Of a DNA stretch of 64,000 nucleotides, positions 36,470 through 47,255 are shown piece by piece; position 1 is the stretch's first letter, and each line of letters opens with the position of its first letter. A program made the position numbers and the translations under genes. The DNA is from Scortum barcoo (Eukaryota > Chordata > Actinopteri > Centrarchiformes > Terapontidae): positions 23,112,050 through 23,176,049 of the forward strand of contig CM041554.1 in NCBI GenBank assembly GCA_023238725.1. Direction: 5' to 3'. The notes under the pieces are model-generated. The model had not been told where the DNA came from. It made no database searches and saw only the letters and a program-made list of their open reading frames with translations.

Positions 36470-39400
36470 CTTCAGTGCATGCATTGTTAGCTAGCTACAG
36501 ACATGTCTGTACACTTGGTTCACTGGCAGTTTGAGGGAAATAAATACAGACTGCAGGAAAACCTTGAGTGGTTTCGTCTGCATGAATATAACACTTTACC
36601 TTCAGTCTGAACTCACCTTCACAGGTAAACAGCAAGTCTGCACTTAAAACATAAATGACAGCGTAACCTAAAAAATAAACACATTAAGTTAAAGACAAAG
36701 GCTGGAAAGAGGACTGCTAGACAAACATGGCCTCACTGTACTGCCTTTGCTAATGTTTTATGAGGAAAAAAATTCATTCCACACATTTGTTAGACCTCAA
36801 GGTGAGGTCAAAAACCCCTCAGGGTACCATTAAATACATGTGCTTTACTTGACTACTATTTAGGACTTTATAGTTTCACTTCACTGCATTTTAAATGAGC
36901 AGTATATTGTAGTTTGAGAACAGGGATGGTTCCACAGAAGTGTGTTTGTTTTATATTTGAATTATTGGTCCATTAACAGGGGTTCTTTAAAATCAATGCA
37001 TCAAGCATCACTGACATGTGACGGGGTGACATTTGTAGTCAATCACTGTTTCTTCAGCGCCTTTGTAACAGGGGGAAACGAAGAACGCAAATATCTTAAC
37101 AGTGCTGCAAAGTGTGTGTGTGAGCACGTATTAAATGGTGTGCCTCTATCGTTTCAGGTACTCTACCGTAATGGCTTTTGGAGCCCAGTGAAACAAAGGA
37201 TTAAAGAGAGAGAGGGAGAGATGGTGAAGTGTGTGTGATACAATGAAAACAGGCCACTCAGGCACATTTCTGAGTGCAAACACTTTTGAGTAGAATGATT
37301 GTCAGAGCTAACATGGACTCTAGTGACTCTAGAGGCCGTTCTCACGCCATCTCATCTCATCGCCAGCACGTCCCACAATTCATTGTAAACGTCTGAAATG
37401 GCCCCTCGCTGCTCAAATTCATAATATCAAGTCCTCTTAAAATATATTTGAATCATGTCTCTAATACATCCCAGGTGTGTGTGTGATAGATATTTTTCAG
37501 AGTTTTCCAGCGGTAGAGTAATCATTTTGAAAAGTTTCACTCTCTCTAAAAGAGTCTTTTCAGTCTGCTCCAATTGCACATCAGTGATGATGACCTATTC
37601 TTCTTTCAGAAATTAAGAGGAGCATTGTGAAAGATGTGTGATAATTCACAGCTAAGGTGCGAAGATTCATACTGTTTTCATTAATAATGGAACATGTACT
37701 TCCTTTTATTAATTAGGTGATGTTGAAAAATGACCAGATGAAATGTAGGAAAGGATTTTCACAAGTTTTGTTAAAAAAAGTGACTGGAGAGAGGTGTCTT
37801 TCTGCATGATTATGCAACCTGACTTTCCTCTGGATTAGCGCGGTGCCGGGCTGAATGTGTCAACCTTTTACTCAGCTGATGGATGACGTTAATGAAATAA
37901 CTAACATCATTTTGGATTAAAGCGTTTCAACATCACAGGCCAAGGCCATTTTTTATCCCCTCCTGTGATGTCTGTGCTGTTGCAGCTACACATGTTGAAG
38001 CCATCCAAGGTGAAGGTACCTGTGCAGCCATATGCTGTGTAGCCTGTCCTTGAAGAAGATCATACCTTCTTTCAAAGAACAGCAAGCAAAATTCATTGCC
38101 AGTGCTGAGAGCTGTCAAAGTGTAAACCTACTGACTCCTCAAAGCAATACTCTGTTCAGGTAACTCGCTGGAGAAGTTACACGATGAAAATAGTGCTAAG
38201 ATTTTAAAATATGTCAGTCAACAACAATTTTCATTTTCGACTTTTTGAGCAAAACATGGTAAAAAACTGTACAAAAGTTATTTGGGAGGGGGTCTGGACC
38301 TGTGATACGTTGATTTTTGAAAAACAAGACACCACCCTTTTCTTTCTTTCTATTTTTTTTTTCTTGCGTTACCACTGGTAGCTGTTGATCTACTGATAAA
38401 ACTGGCATCAGGAATGTGTATCACATTGCCTGCACCATCATGTACGTACACAATACAAACAAAACAGGGCTCTAGTGCTCTACAGATACTGTGATCAGGA
38501 CTTTTAACCATTTTCAAATGTTTTGCAAACCGAATAATTACATAATTAATAAAAAATAATTACTTAGTGTCAGTCCTAAAAGAGACTTGAAATAAAAATG
38601 GAAATAGCTGTAAGTCTGCTTTTTAAACCTAGAACTGTTGTGTTTGGCTACATGATCCGTGTGCAATACACACATTTTTATACATCAAAAACAGACTTCA
38701 ATTTATTTCATCTAATTACCAGTAGTTATTAGTAAATCACCATCACTGCTAAGATATTCTGTGGGCTCCTTCGCAGTATCTGCCTCCACTCTGGTTTCCT
38801 CATACGCTCTCAATGAACTCTGATTACACCCAGCAGTGCTAATGTTTTGACGCTACAGAGGGCTGCTTCCCATCATCAGATTTCAAGATTTCTTTCCGCT
38901 CTGCCTTTGATGTGTAACTCCCAAGTCTGCCTGAAGGGTGTTTTCATGTGGCAGTGAGCCCAGTGACTTCCAAACTGCGTCGAAAAACAAAACCAAAAAA
39001 AAAAGGGGGGGAAAATGACATGAATCACTGGGGAAAATAACTGTGGCAACAATGACACTGTGTTCCTAACATTAAAATGTGTCATGGCAATTATTTCACA
39101 GGGGTGCGCCATGCTAAAAGGCTACAGGTTGTTTCTCCAGCTGCCAACACAACCAATGACTCAAAATCATAAATGATGGCGTGAAGAAAAACCTGATTGC
39201 TCGCTGTTGCTTTTTGAAAGGAAAACTGATTATTCTCTGATTAGTCAGATCAGCGATAAGGGCTTTCTTTATCTTTTGACTTTCACCTGATAATGAGGGG
39301 TTAATAATTTAACACACACTCAAAAAGCAAACCCCCTCCTCCTCCACACACACACACACACACACACACGTCCATATTTAATCTGCAGACTATTAGCTGA

Positions 39401-39529
39401 TGAGAAAGAATTAGCTCTTGGTAAATTAGTTAATTAGATAATGAATGAACACACTCAACTACATCCTGTATTCTGTGAAATCAGTGTGGGGGAGACACGG
39501 AGACACAGCAATTGATCAGATAACAGGTT

Positions 39530-39630
39530 AGAGGAAGAAGGACAAAAGATGGAGAGAGAAAGAGGGGAGGAGGGGAGACAGAGTGAGACAGAAAGGGAAA
39601 GACAGAGAGAGAGAGAGAGAGAGAGAGTCA
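39530..39630. repeat. Purine-rich tract with (GA)n core
   Basis: Almost entirely A and G, with a pure GA run at about 39603-39627. A CA run lies upstream at 39345-39369. Confidence 0.93.
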
Positions 39631-40000
39631 GACCTGAGAGGCATCTGGTGCAGACGTTAATGTTTGCCTCCCGAATGCTCTGAGAGCCGAGCTCTGGAGA
39701 TATAGTTTGGCTAAAACAAACAAGCATGCACATGCACACACACATGCACACACACACAGTCTCCTTCACCATCTTTCTCAAAAACACTCACATTAGGAGG
39801 CGTTCATGCACTCGTACACACTTGGCACACAGTCACACAAACCCACACACAGTCATGCAACAAGCCTGCTGCAGACAGACACACACACACACACACACAG
39901 CGCGATAAGAAAACAATGTTAGACAGGCAGTTTATCATAAGGGCAGGAAGAGACAGAGAAAGATTAGAGACCATCCCTGTATTCACAGGAACATAAACAC

Positions 40001-40027
40001 TGTGTGTGTGTGTGTGTGTGTGTGTGT
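40001..40027. repeat. (TG)n microsatellite
   Basis: Pure TG run of about 27 bp. Shorter TG runs follow at 40127-40142 and 40276-40292. Confidence 0.97.
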
Positions 40028-40927
40028 CCGCATACGATTTCCAGAAAATGACTCAGAGGGGAAAAAAAGGCAATTTTGGAAGAATTAAATTTAGATTAGG
40101 TGAACTTTGCTTTTTTGTGCGTGTTTATGTGTGTGTGTGTGTAAATCAAACACCCACTACACGTGTGTCTCTCTCTCCATATCTAATGACATTATGTTTG
40201 TTAATATCTGTATCATATAATCCTTGTGCTTTAATCTCCTTCACTTATACCCCTACATATACATTTTTGCCTGCTGTGTGTGTGTGTGTGTGGGCCTGTT
40301 AATTTCCACGGTGAATGCAGTGTTTAAGGCTGTTTATATGTTAATGAGATCTGTCATCTAGAACATAATAGCTTTACTAATGTAATCACAGCCATTATCA
40401 CGCTTATGATCTCTGTCTCAGACATTATCGCTGATGTCACATGCTTGTCAATGCTGCTGGGATCCTCTGACTGTGTCACCGTCGCCTCTTTAATGCACCG
40501 GCCGCTCGCACGCCGTTGACATTTCTTGTGCTTCCTCTCCTGTTCGCAATTGAGGAATTATGCGATTCTGAAATTTTAATTGAAAAGACAGCCGTGTAAT
40601 CCTCATGCTTTAATCTCACTAATTTACATATGTGTACATGGCCACATGCATGCATACATACATCTATGTGTGTGTATGTGTGTGTGTGTCAGTGTCTGTG
40701 TGTGAGTGTCTGCAGGATCAGTCAGACAGGTATATTGAAAAATATGGGGGAAAAAACTCAAGTCTCTGACTTTCATTTCAAGTAGGTAGTACAAAGATGA
40801 CCTGCTGGTCATTATTTAAACCAGATAAAAAGATGGTGGCTGTTACTTTAGTGTTTCCAAATTCCTCCTAAACTATCCAATCAAGTCTTATTTGTAGCCA
40901 TACCACCTTGTAGTATCAAGCTTTCAA

Positions 40928-41105
40928 AGAAGATTCAAGGTTCTTTTTATTGTCGTATGCACAGCATTTAGCTACCTAATTAATGCTAAAGGAAAATGTA
41001 TAAGAAAAATCACACAAGTTAAGTAGAACTTATGGGAGACATAAGACATATAATAGTGCAAAAACTCAAATTATTAGAGTAGATGTAAACAAATATAGAA
41101 CACTA
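40928..41105 (-). repeat. Possible LINE/SINE 3'-tail remnant (L2-type TGACAATAAA end), reversed
   Basis: The segment AAGGTTCTTTTTATTGTCGT, then ATGCACAGCA, has the form of the reversed 3' end of an L2-type element, whose tail often carries ACAATAAA. It is followed by A-rich phrases such as TAATAGTGCAAAAACTC and AGATGTAAACAAATATAGAA, seen beyond such tails in fish. A similar but weaker segment lies at 52430-52660. This assignment is tentative. Confidence 0.4.
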
Positions 41106-41149
41106 AAGCAAAATAGCATACCTTGCTCAGTTCAGTCCACTCACTGGTT

Positions 41150-41490
41150 TTCCTCTTACAGCCCCACTTGTGACTTACTTGCTTACAAATGTTAGTCCAA
41201 CAGTGCGTCTCTGTTTATGGTCTCCACCAGCTCCTGAGGGAAATATCTGGCTCTTTTGCTGCTAAATGCATGCTTCACTATGTTGCGAACTTAGTCTGCC
41301 GTTTAGCGCTGACACTGAGCTGTTTCTCTGAAAACAGCTGCCTGCTGTGGCTGGAGACAGGGCGGATGAGAGCCGTGAGACTCAATCAAAACAACTAGCA
41401 GTGAGATGACAAGGAATGCCTTCAACATTACATACAGGATTTTTTTTTCATTGTTAACACAGCTGAAGTGTTGTTGCAGCTTTAAAGCAG
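41150..41490 (+). repeat. Dispersed teleost repeat, 'GGGAAATATCTGGCTC' family, copy 3
   Basis: Motif order AATGTTAGTCCAACAGTG, GTCTCCACCAGCTCCTGAGG, GAAATATCTGGCTCTTTTGC, TGCTAAATGCATGCTTCAC, AACAGCTGCCTGCTGTGGCT, GTGAGACTCAATCAAAACAA and TTGCAGCTTTAAAG. It shares its core with the copy at 13245-13650 and has the same orientation. Confidence 0.75.
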
Positions 41491-42117
41491 CCAACATGGG
41501 AAATGATGTTACGTGACTACTGCACCTCTGTAAGAGTAAAATACTGACTGTAAAAAACAACCGAGTATCTCTTGTATAGGCAATAATTAACGAGTGGATG
41601 ATTTCTCACTTTGTTCGACACTCAGTGGATGTTGTACAGACGTAAATCTCTTTGCAGGGCTCACGTCCACCTAAATTAGAGTCAAGGCCTCGCTGAAATT
41701 CTGCACACAAAGTGGTCCCATTTTGAGACATCGGCTGTTGACAGCTTTAGTGCAAATTCTGGCCAAAAACTACCCCTTAGGTATCATGACTTCTACGATA
41801 AAATACCATCAGGCACCAATGCACCTCCATGCCATGTGAAACTACAGACCAAACTACCCCAAAGTAAAGCCACAGAGTGCTGTGTGGTATTTTATGGCAC
41901 TCTATGCAGATCTGTGGTAAGCCATCAGAGCCAAAACCTCCTGTTGTACGATAGGCGACAACTACGAATAAACCCAAAATAATAAATTAGTAAAAGGCAA
42001 TTATCCCCCCTCAGTGGCATAAATAAACTACCCTGCTGTTCTTACATGACCTCGTCTACTCTGCAGCGACACCCCGCCTGTCCTCCTTTCCCTTCAACCA
42101 ATCTCACTCTCTTTCTT

Positions 42118-42570
42118 GGTGTGTGTGTCTGTCTGTATGCTTTTGCCTGCCAGCATTAGCAAGCTGTACTGGACTCACACAGACACACAGACATACACAG
42201 ACACATACACACACCAACTACTCCCTGCCAGTTTGTATATATGCAAGATAGACGAAGGAGCAGCGTGTGTGTGTGTGTTTATGCGTGTGAGTGAGTGCGT
42301 GTATGTGTGGCACAAAAAGATAATACAATTTTTGGGACTCCGGCAGCAGTACCTCTTCTTCTATGTTGCTATGGTAACAAGCTCCGGACCAGAGAGTGAG
42401 AGCGAGAAAGATGGATAGAGACCCCCAAGGACACACACACACACATATATACGCACGCTGCTTTTGCAAGCACACACTTTACGCACACACACGCACACAC
42501 AGACAACACACGCACGCACTTTGCACACACACTGCAAACATGCCTCCACACCACCTCTCCCTCCCTCTCT
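42118..42570. repeat. Cluster of TG and CA microsatellite blocks
   Basis: Successive blocks: TG at 42118-42131, CA-rich 42176-42216, TG at 42264-42310, CA-rich 42432-42540, then a TC run near 42561-42580. All open frames here are simple-sequence artefacts. Confidence 0.9.
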
Positions 42571-43149
42571 CTCTCTCTCTCAGACAAAGGCTTTTCCAGC
42601 CAATTATCCGGCACCGGCACATGAAGGGTTAACAGCTGCTTGGTGTCTGTACCACAGAGATTTTACCTCGAGCCATTTGGTCTTGGCTGTAATCGCTGCA
42701 CACTATTCTGTAGCCTCACATGTATGCCAAGTATGTGAAATAGCATTCGCTCATTGTGGGAAATTGCAATAACAGCGTCCCACCACACGCACACACAGGT
42801 TACATGCCAGCAGTGTGACACTGTGTGACTAACCATGTACCGGCTGAGCATGCTGTGGCTTATTGTCACTGGACTTACACTGAATCAATATCTGTGAGTC
42901 CATTATTGTCATTTCAATAATTAGTATATCTTTGGTGGGCCAGAATCAATATATCACTGTGTATTAGATTTGAGTTGACCTGAATAAATCTGTTTTATTA
43001 AATCAGTATGTTAGTTAGTCAGTATTGTTCATTATGGTAAATAAATATTCATATCCACTGATGACATATTCTCACTGTATAAAACTGTTATGGTAAGCAT
43101 CTTGATAAGCAGAGGGGCACATTTACACATCCAGCATACATAGAGCATC

Positions 43150-43430
43150 ATCCACATTCATGTGGAGTCATTATCATTTTAATAGCCACTCCTTTTAGCT
43201 CTGTTTTGGTCTCCACCAACGCCTAATGAGAATATCTTCAGTTTCTGAGTGTTAGCTGGTTGCTAATTTTGTCCGTCTGCTGTTAGCATGTAGTCAGATT
43301 ATCAGAGATTTTTTTCTGAAGCAAAACAGTGAAGTTGTGCACCGTAAAACCGTAAAAAACTATGAGCCAAGGAGTGCCAAAACTCTTCATGAGCAGATCA
43401 AAAAATAGAATTAGTGCTGCTGGATTTGTA
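43150..43430 (+). repeat. Dispersed teleost repeat, 'GGGAAATATCTGGCTC' family, copy 4 (diverged)
   Basis: Contains TTTTAGCTCTGTTTTGGTCT, CCACCAACGCCTAATGAGAA, TATCTTCAG, TTTGTCCGTCTGCTG and ACCGTAAAACCGTAAAAAAC in the family order. The GGCTC core is altered. Only about 1.7 kb from copy 3, in the same orientation. Confidence 0.65.
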
Positions 43431-44239
43431 TTTAATTTTCAGCTGTCATCCCTATTAATGAGCTGTTTTAGCCTCACTTTGAGTGAGTGCTTTTTCTCGT
43501 CTTGGAAAATATTTGGTTGAATAAAAAAAAAAAAAGTAAAAGTGTATTTTAAAAAAACAATAAAATATAAATATGCATTTAAGATTAGAGACTTAAAGGG
43601 AATATCTTTTTTAAAAAGCAGAGTACCAAAGCAGCCTAGACTGAATTATTCCTTAACAGCAGGATACAAACAATGCTTTGTCATTGTTATTGAATTGTGT
43701 CAACCCTGGAGACGGCACAGCCTCCCGTTTCCAGGTGGGTCAACTCAAAATAGAAGAGTCAGTATGTATGACTGCTCTGGGAGAAAGAAGAGAGGCTGTT
43801 ACAAAGTGGCAGGACTATTGTCATTTCGATCAGACAGATCGAAAGAAATGACCTTTTCTGAGAACTTCAAGCATGTTTATCCACAACAACAGTGAGTGTA
43901 ACTTGTACGGAGGAAGTGCAGAGACTTTTTAAACACATAAAGCAGACTGTGCGGGGATTGACCAGGCAGCTGTTGAGAGCCTGAGACAGTCAGCTGTCAG
44001 GGATCTCGTGTGAGCGCTTTAATCGCTCACTGCAGGTGTATGTAAATCCTCGGTTATTTATCTGACGACTGAGAAGAGCAGTCTGGCCCGGTGGCACTAA
44101 CTTCAGCCGTTATGAACTTCTCCGAGAGGCTACAACACAAAGCCTGCCAGCGGCTCTATGAACCCGTGTCAGCGTACTTACAGGTACGACGGGGGTGTAG
44201 GTCGATACAGGTATCACCTGGCTTGTTCACATAAATAAA

Positions 44240-44980
44240 AGCCGGGCCGGGCTGGTGTTTGTTGACTTTTCGAGTGCACTCGAAATGTCGTGGAAGTCCA
44301 CCTGTGGGCCCAAAGCTGCTTATGTTGATCCTGTGGATTCTGTCTTTTCTAACAGCGGGTCAGATTCAATGGACACTCCAAACACTGTATCGCTATAAGA
44401 TCTGCCTCTACAGAAAAGCCCTGAGGGTTCTGTATTATCACCAGGGCTGTTTACTTTGCATACAGATGACTGCAGGAGTACGGGTCCTGATGTTCTCTCT
44501 GAAATACTCTGACAACACCGTAATCCTGGATGCATTTAAGAGGTTCCTGAGTGCCGCCGGTGCTTTTGCTTCCTGGAGGAAAAGCAATCACCTCCATCTG
44601 AAAGCATCCAAAACAAAAGGAATGGTTATAGACTTCCTGTGTAACCTAACTCCCCCATCAAAGCGTACAGCGTACAGCCAGGCCATTGAGCAGGTGGATG
44701 AGTGTCGGTACTTGAGCACTCTAACTGGCCATGGGCTTCACTTTTAAGAGCAATGATGAACAGACCCTCTCAAAACGCCAAAAGAGGCTCTTCTTGAGAA
44801 GATGCAGGTGTCCACATTTGCAAAGGTCTGTGCCACAGGCCCTTTACAGATGTTTCGCTGAATTAGCGTCGAGGTTTGACATCATAGCCTGGTTCAGATC
44901 TCCGTCTGAGCCCCCAAACCAGACTGTTAGTGGAAAAATCATCAGCCAGGATCTGCCCAACCTCACAGGGTTTTACAAAA
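44240..44980 (+). pseudogene. Decayed non-LTR retrotransposon (LINE) reverse-transcriptase region
   Basis: Plus-strand translation, switching frames, shows the order of motifs of a LINE reverse transcriptase from the fingers to the thumb. First comes VFVDFSSA near 44258 (motif A surroundings). Then GSVLSPGLFTLHTDDC around 44430-44470, the variant of PQGCLLSPLLF...TDDC. Then LKYSDNTVI around 44500-44525, where the catalytic Y/FADD box reads YSDN. Then WRKSNHLHLKASKTKGMVID at 44575-44635 and CRYLST at about 44704. A KRQKRLFLRRCR thumb-like helix follows after a frameshift. Several stops, frameshifts and the altered catalytic box mean it is dead. The pattern fits the L2/CR1/Rex1-like group; the exact family is uncertain. 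The 5' part and the 3' end are not recognisable. Confidence 0.8.
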
Positions 44981-44999
44981 AAAAAAAAAAAAATCTCTG

Positions 45000-46850
45000 G
45001 AAAGACTGAAGAATACCTGCAGACTCTAACCACATACTTCACACTGAGTATTAACCACTGCCAGCACGGCAAAGATTCAGCTCTGTGATTTTCCAGGAAA
45101 TGACTAAACAACATTTTGAGATGATCACTTAGTCAGATTAGGCAATCATGCAGTCATAAATCCTTCCTGTGATTTTGCCAGGAGACATCGCAGACTACAA
45201 GTTGGACCCCGACCGCTCACAGCTTTCCTGCCCTGAAGAGTTGAGTGAGGTAAACCGGTGATCGAGTGCAAGAGATCACCACCTGGCAACCAAGAGGTCA
45301 CAAATCATTGCTCGCCCGCTTTGACAAGTTTACAGTTGACCACTTTAAGCAAACTTTGTCTGTGTCACAGAGGTCAACACACTAGGTGAGGTTAAGTCCT
45401 AAAGATTTAGAATTAAGGTGTTCATTCGTGGTGCCTCAGCAAACCGCCTTCATCATTATTCACTGAGCACGGTCTGCAAATTTTTTTCATTTGTGTTGGC
45501 AAAGAGGACGTCCCACAGCCACATTTACTGCAAGGGCAACAGAGCATGCAGTGAGTCAGATGGACAGTGCATTTTAGAAACACCACAAAAGACTACTGCA
45601 CCCACTGTACACTAAGAGTTTGATTTCACATTGAATATTTATTTATTTTCACACTTTAGAATTTTGATGAGCAGCGGCAATCAAAGAAGGCAAAATCCAT
45701 ATGCAACTGGTTTTTCCTTCATCATGCACCACACAGGATAAAATGCAGCACCAGAGTTGAGCCAACACTCGATCCTGACATAAGACAGCTACTGTATTAT
45801 CCACCTTTGTCTGTGAATCTGCCCGACAGGATCCTGCTCATCCTTCAAAGACCTCCACAGCTCCCTCCTTGAGCTCATATAAGCAAAACTCCTCGCATAA
45901 AGATGAGCTGATACGTTTATGGAGCTCAGCTAGAGAGGTGTGGCGTTACGATACAGACCTACTTCAATATCTTTAATCAGTCACTGCTACAACTAAAATA
46001 AGAGGAGCACAATTACAGTTGCCATATGTCTGCAGCGATGTGTGGGAAAGCTAAAATTATATAAATCTCTTGTACAACAGGCTCCTTCTGAGTTTAGACT
46101 TTTCCCACACAATCCAGGTTTAGAAGAAGAGAGCCTAAGTGACCTCAGTCCAAGGCTCAAAATGTTTTGTTTTTTATGGACCAAAAGAAAAAGGCTTCAA
46201 GTAACAGAAAGTCATTTTTTGAAAGTGTCTAAATATAATTAGCTTTGAAGATGTGAATGAAGTGTGAGTATGAGCTGGGGTGAAAGCACGCTCCACTCAG
46301 ATGTGTGGTTCACCTCATCCAAACATTTAAATGACGAATCTCAGAGGGGTAAACACTCATTCTTCCTCTCTGTTTCCTCCTTTCTTTGTCTGTCTGTCTG
46401 CGGAGCGGAGCAGTACCTGGGGGGCTCCAGGAAGCGGCCTGACAGGACGGCCGTTGTTTTGTAGGTCAGTTCCTCCTGCGTGGCAGACCATCAAGGCCAC
46501 CCACGTACCTGGTCGCTACACCAGGGATATGATGTTTTGAGAGGCCTGGTTCTTGGGCAGATTCAGACAGACAGGGACTTTGTGTTCTGTCAGAGTGAAA
46601 ACGTCAGACAGGACCTGGTTTTCAGTTGTTTTCCCTTCGCAGGCACAGGCTGGCTGATCGTGGTGACGCAGCGCTGCACGCTGACACAGCCAGCTCCAGA
46701 GGAAAATAAACCCACCAGCGTGGAGTCAGACTGGGAGATCATTTTGTCAATACAGCGGGCAGACACTGTCCCGCTATTACGAGCTGGATATCGTCCAGTC
46801 ATTGCGATGCTTTGGACATGGTGGAGTGAGTCGAACTGATCCATGCTATT
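45000..46850. other. Unassigned sequence between LINE relic and inverted-repeat element
   Basis: No recognisable gene or transposon. It includes an open frame of 119 codons on the plus strand (46480-46839) in somewhat GC-richer sequence; its translation is not familiar to me. Part of this stretch could be remote sequence of the LINE relic upstream. Confidence 0.4.
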
Positions 46851-46867
46851 GAGGGGGGGTCTTAAAC

Positions 46868-47255
46868 TTAAAGGAATAGCTCAGCATCTTTGGAAATAGA
46901 TTTATTTGCTTTCTCATTAAGGGTGAGATGAAAAGATAAATGCCACTTCCATACATGAACGCTGACATACAGCCAGAAGAACATTAGCTAACCTCTAACT
47001 TCGCCCTGTCTTCAGGCAAGAACTAATTCAGCACAAAGCTCACAAAACATAAAGCCACAACATGTTGTTTTTATGCTTTAGGTAAACTACACATATTAAG
47101 TGTTACCTGAGCTTATCTTGATGCTAAATCAAGCTAACCGTCTCCTCGCTCTAGTTTCATATTAAGCTTACAGACGTGTAAGTGGTATCAATATCCTCAT
47201 CAAACTCTTAGCAAGAACATTAGTGTTTTTCTAACATCTAGAGCGATTTCCTTAA
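46868..47255. repeat. Inverted-repeat dispersed element, copy 3 (compact, both ends present)
   Basis: Begins TTAAAGGAATAGCTCAGCAT, then CTTTGGAAATAG, and ends with GAGCGATTTCCTTAA. The outer 90 or so bases of each side are imperfect reverse complements. The right half carries CTTACAGACGTGTAAGTGG, then TATCAATATCCTCATCAAAC, matching the right arms at 26344-26912 and 27895-29094. At 388 bp it is shorter than those copies, so the centre is probably deleted. No reading frame of interest. Confidence 0.75.

Noticed and set aside
36825..36905. Possible second copy of the repeat at 10719-10870
   Set aside because: Only scattered words (CTTTACTTGACTACT, CACTTCACTGCATTTT) agree; too diverged to claim.
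38526..38577. Possible end fragment of the AT-ended teleost repeat
   Set aside because: Short and A+T-rich; similarity could be chance.
46590..46844. Minus-strand ATG followed by MDQFDS, reminiscent of an AFF first exon
   Set aside because: Only the first few residues are suggestive; the following sequence does not continue like AFF2/AFF3 and no donor in the needed phase follows.
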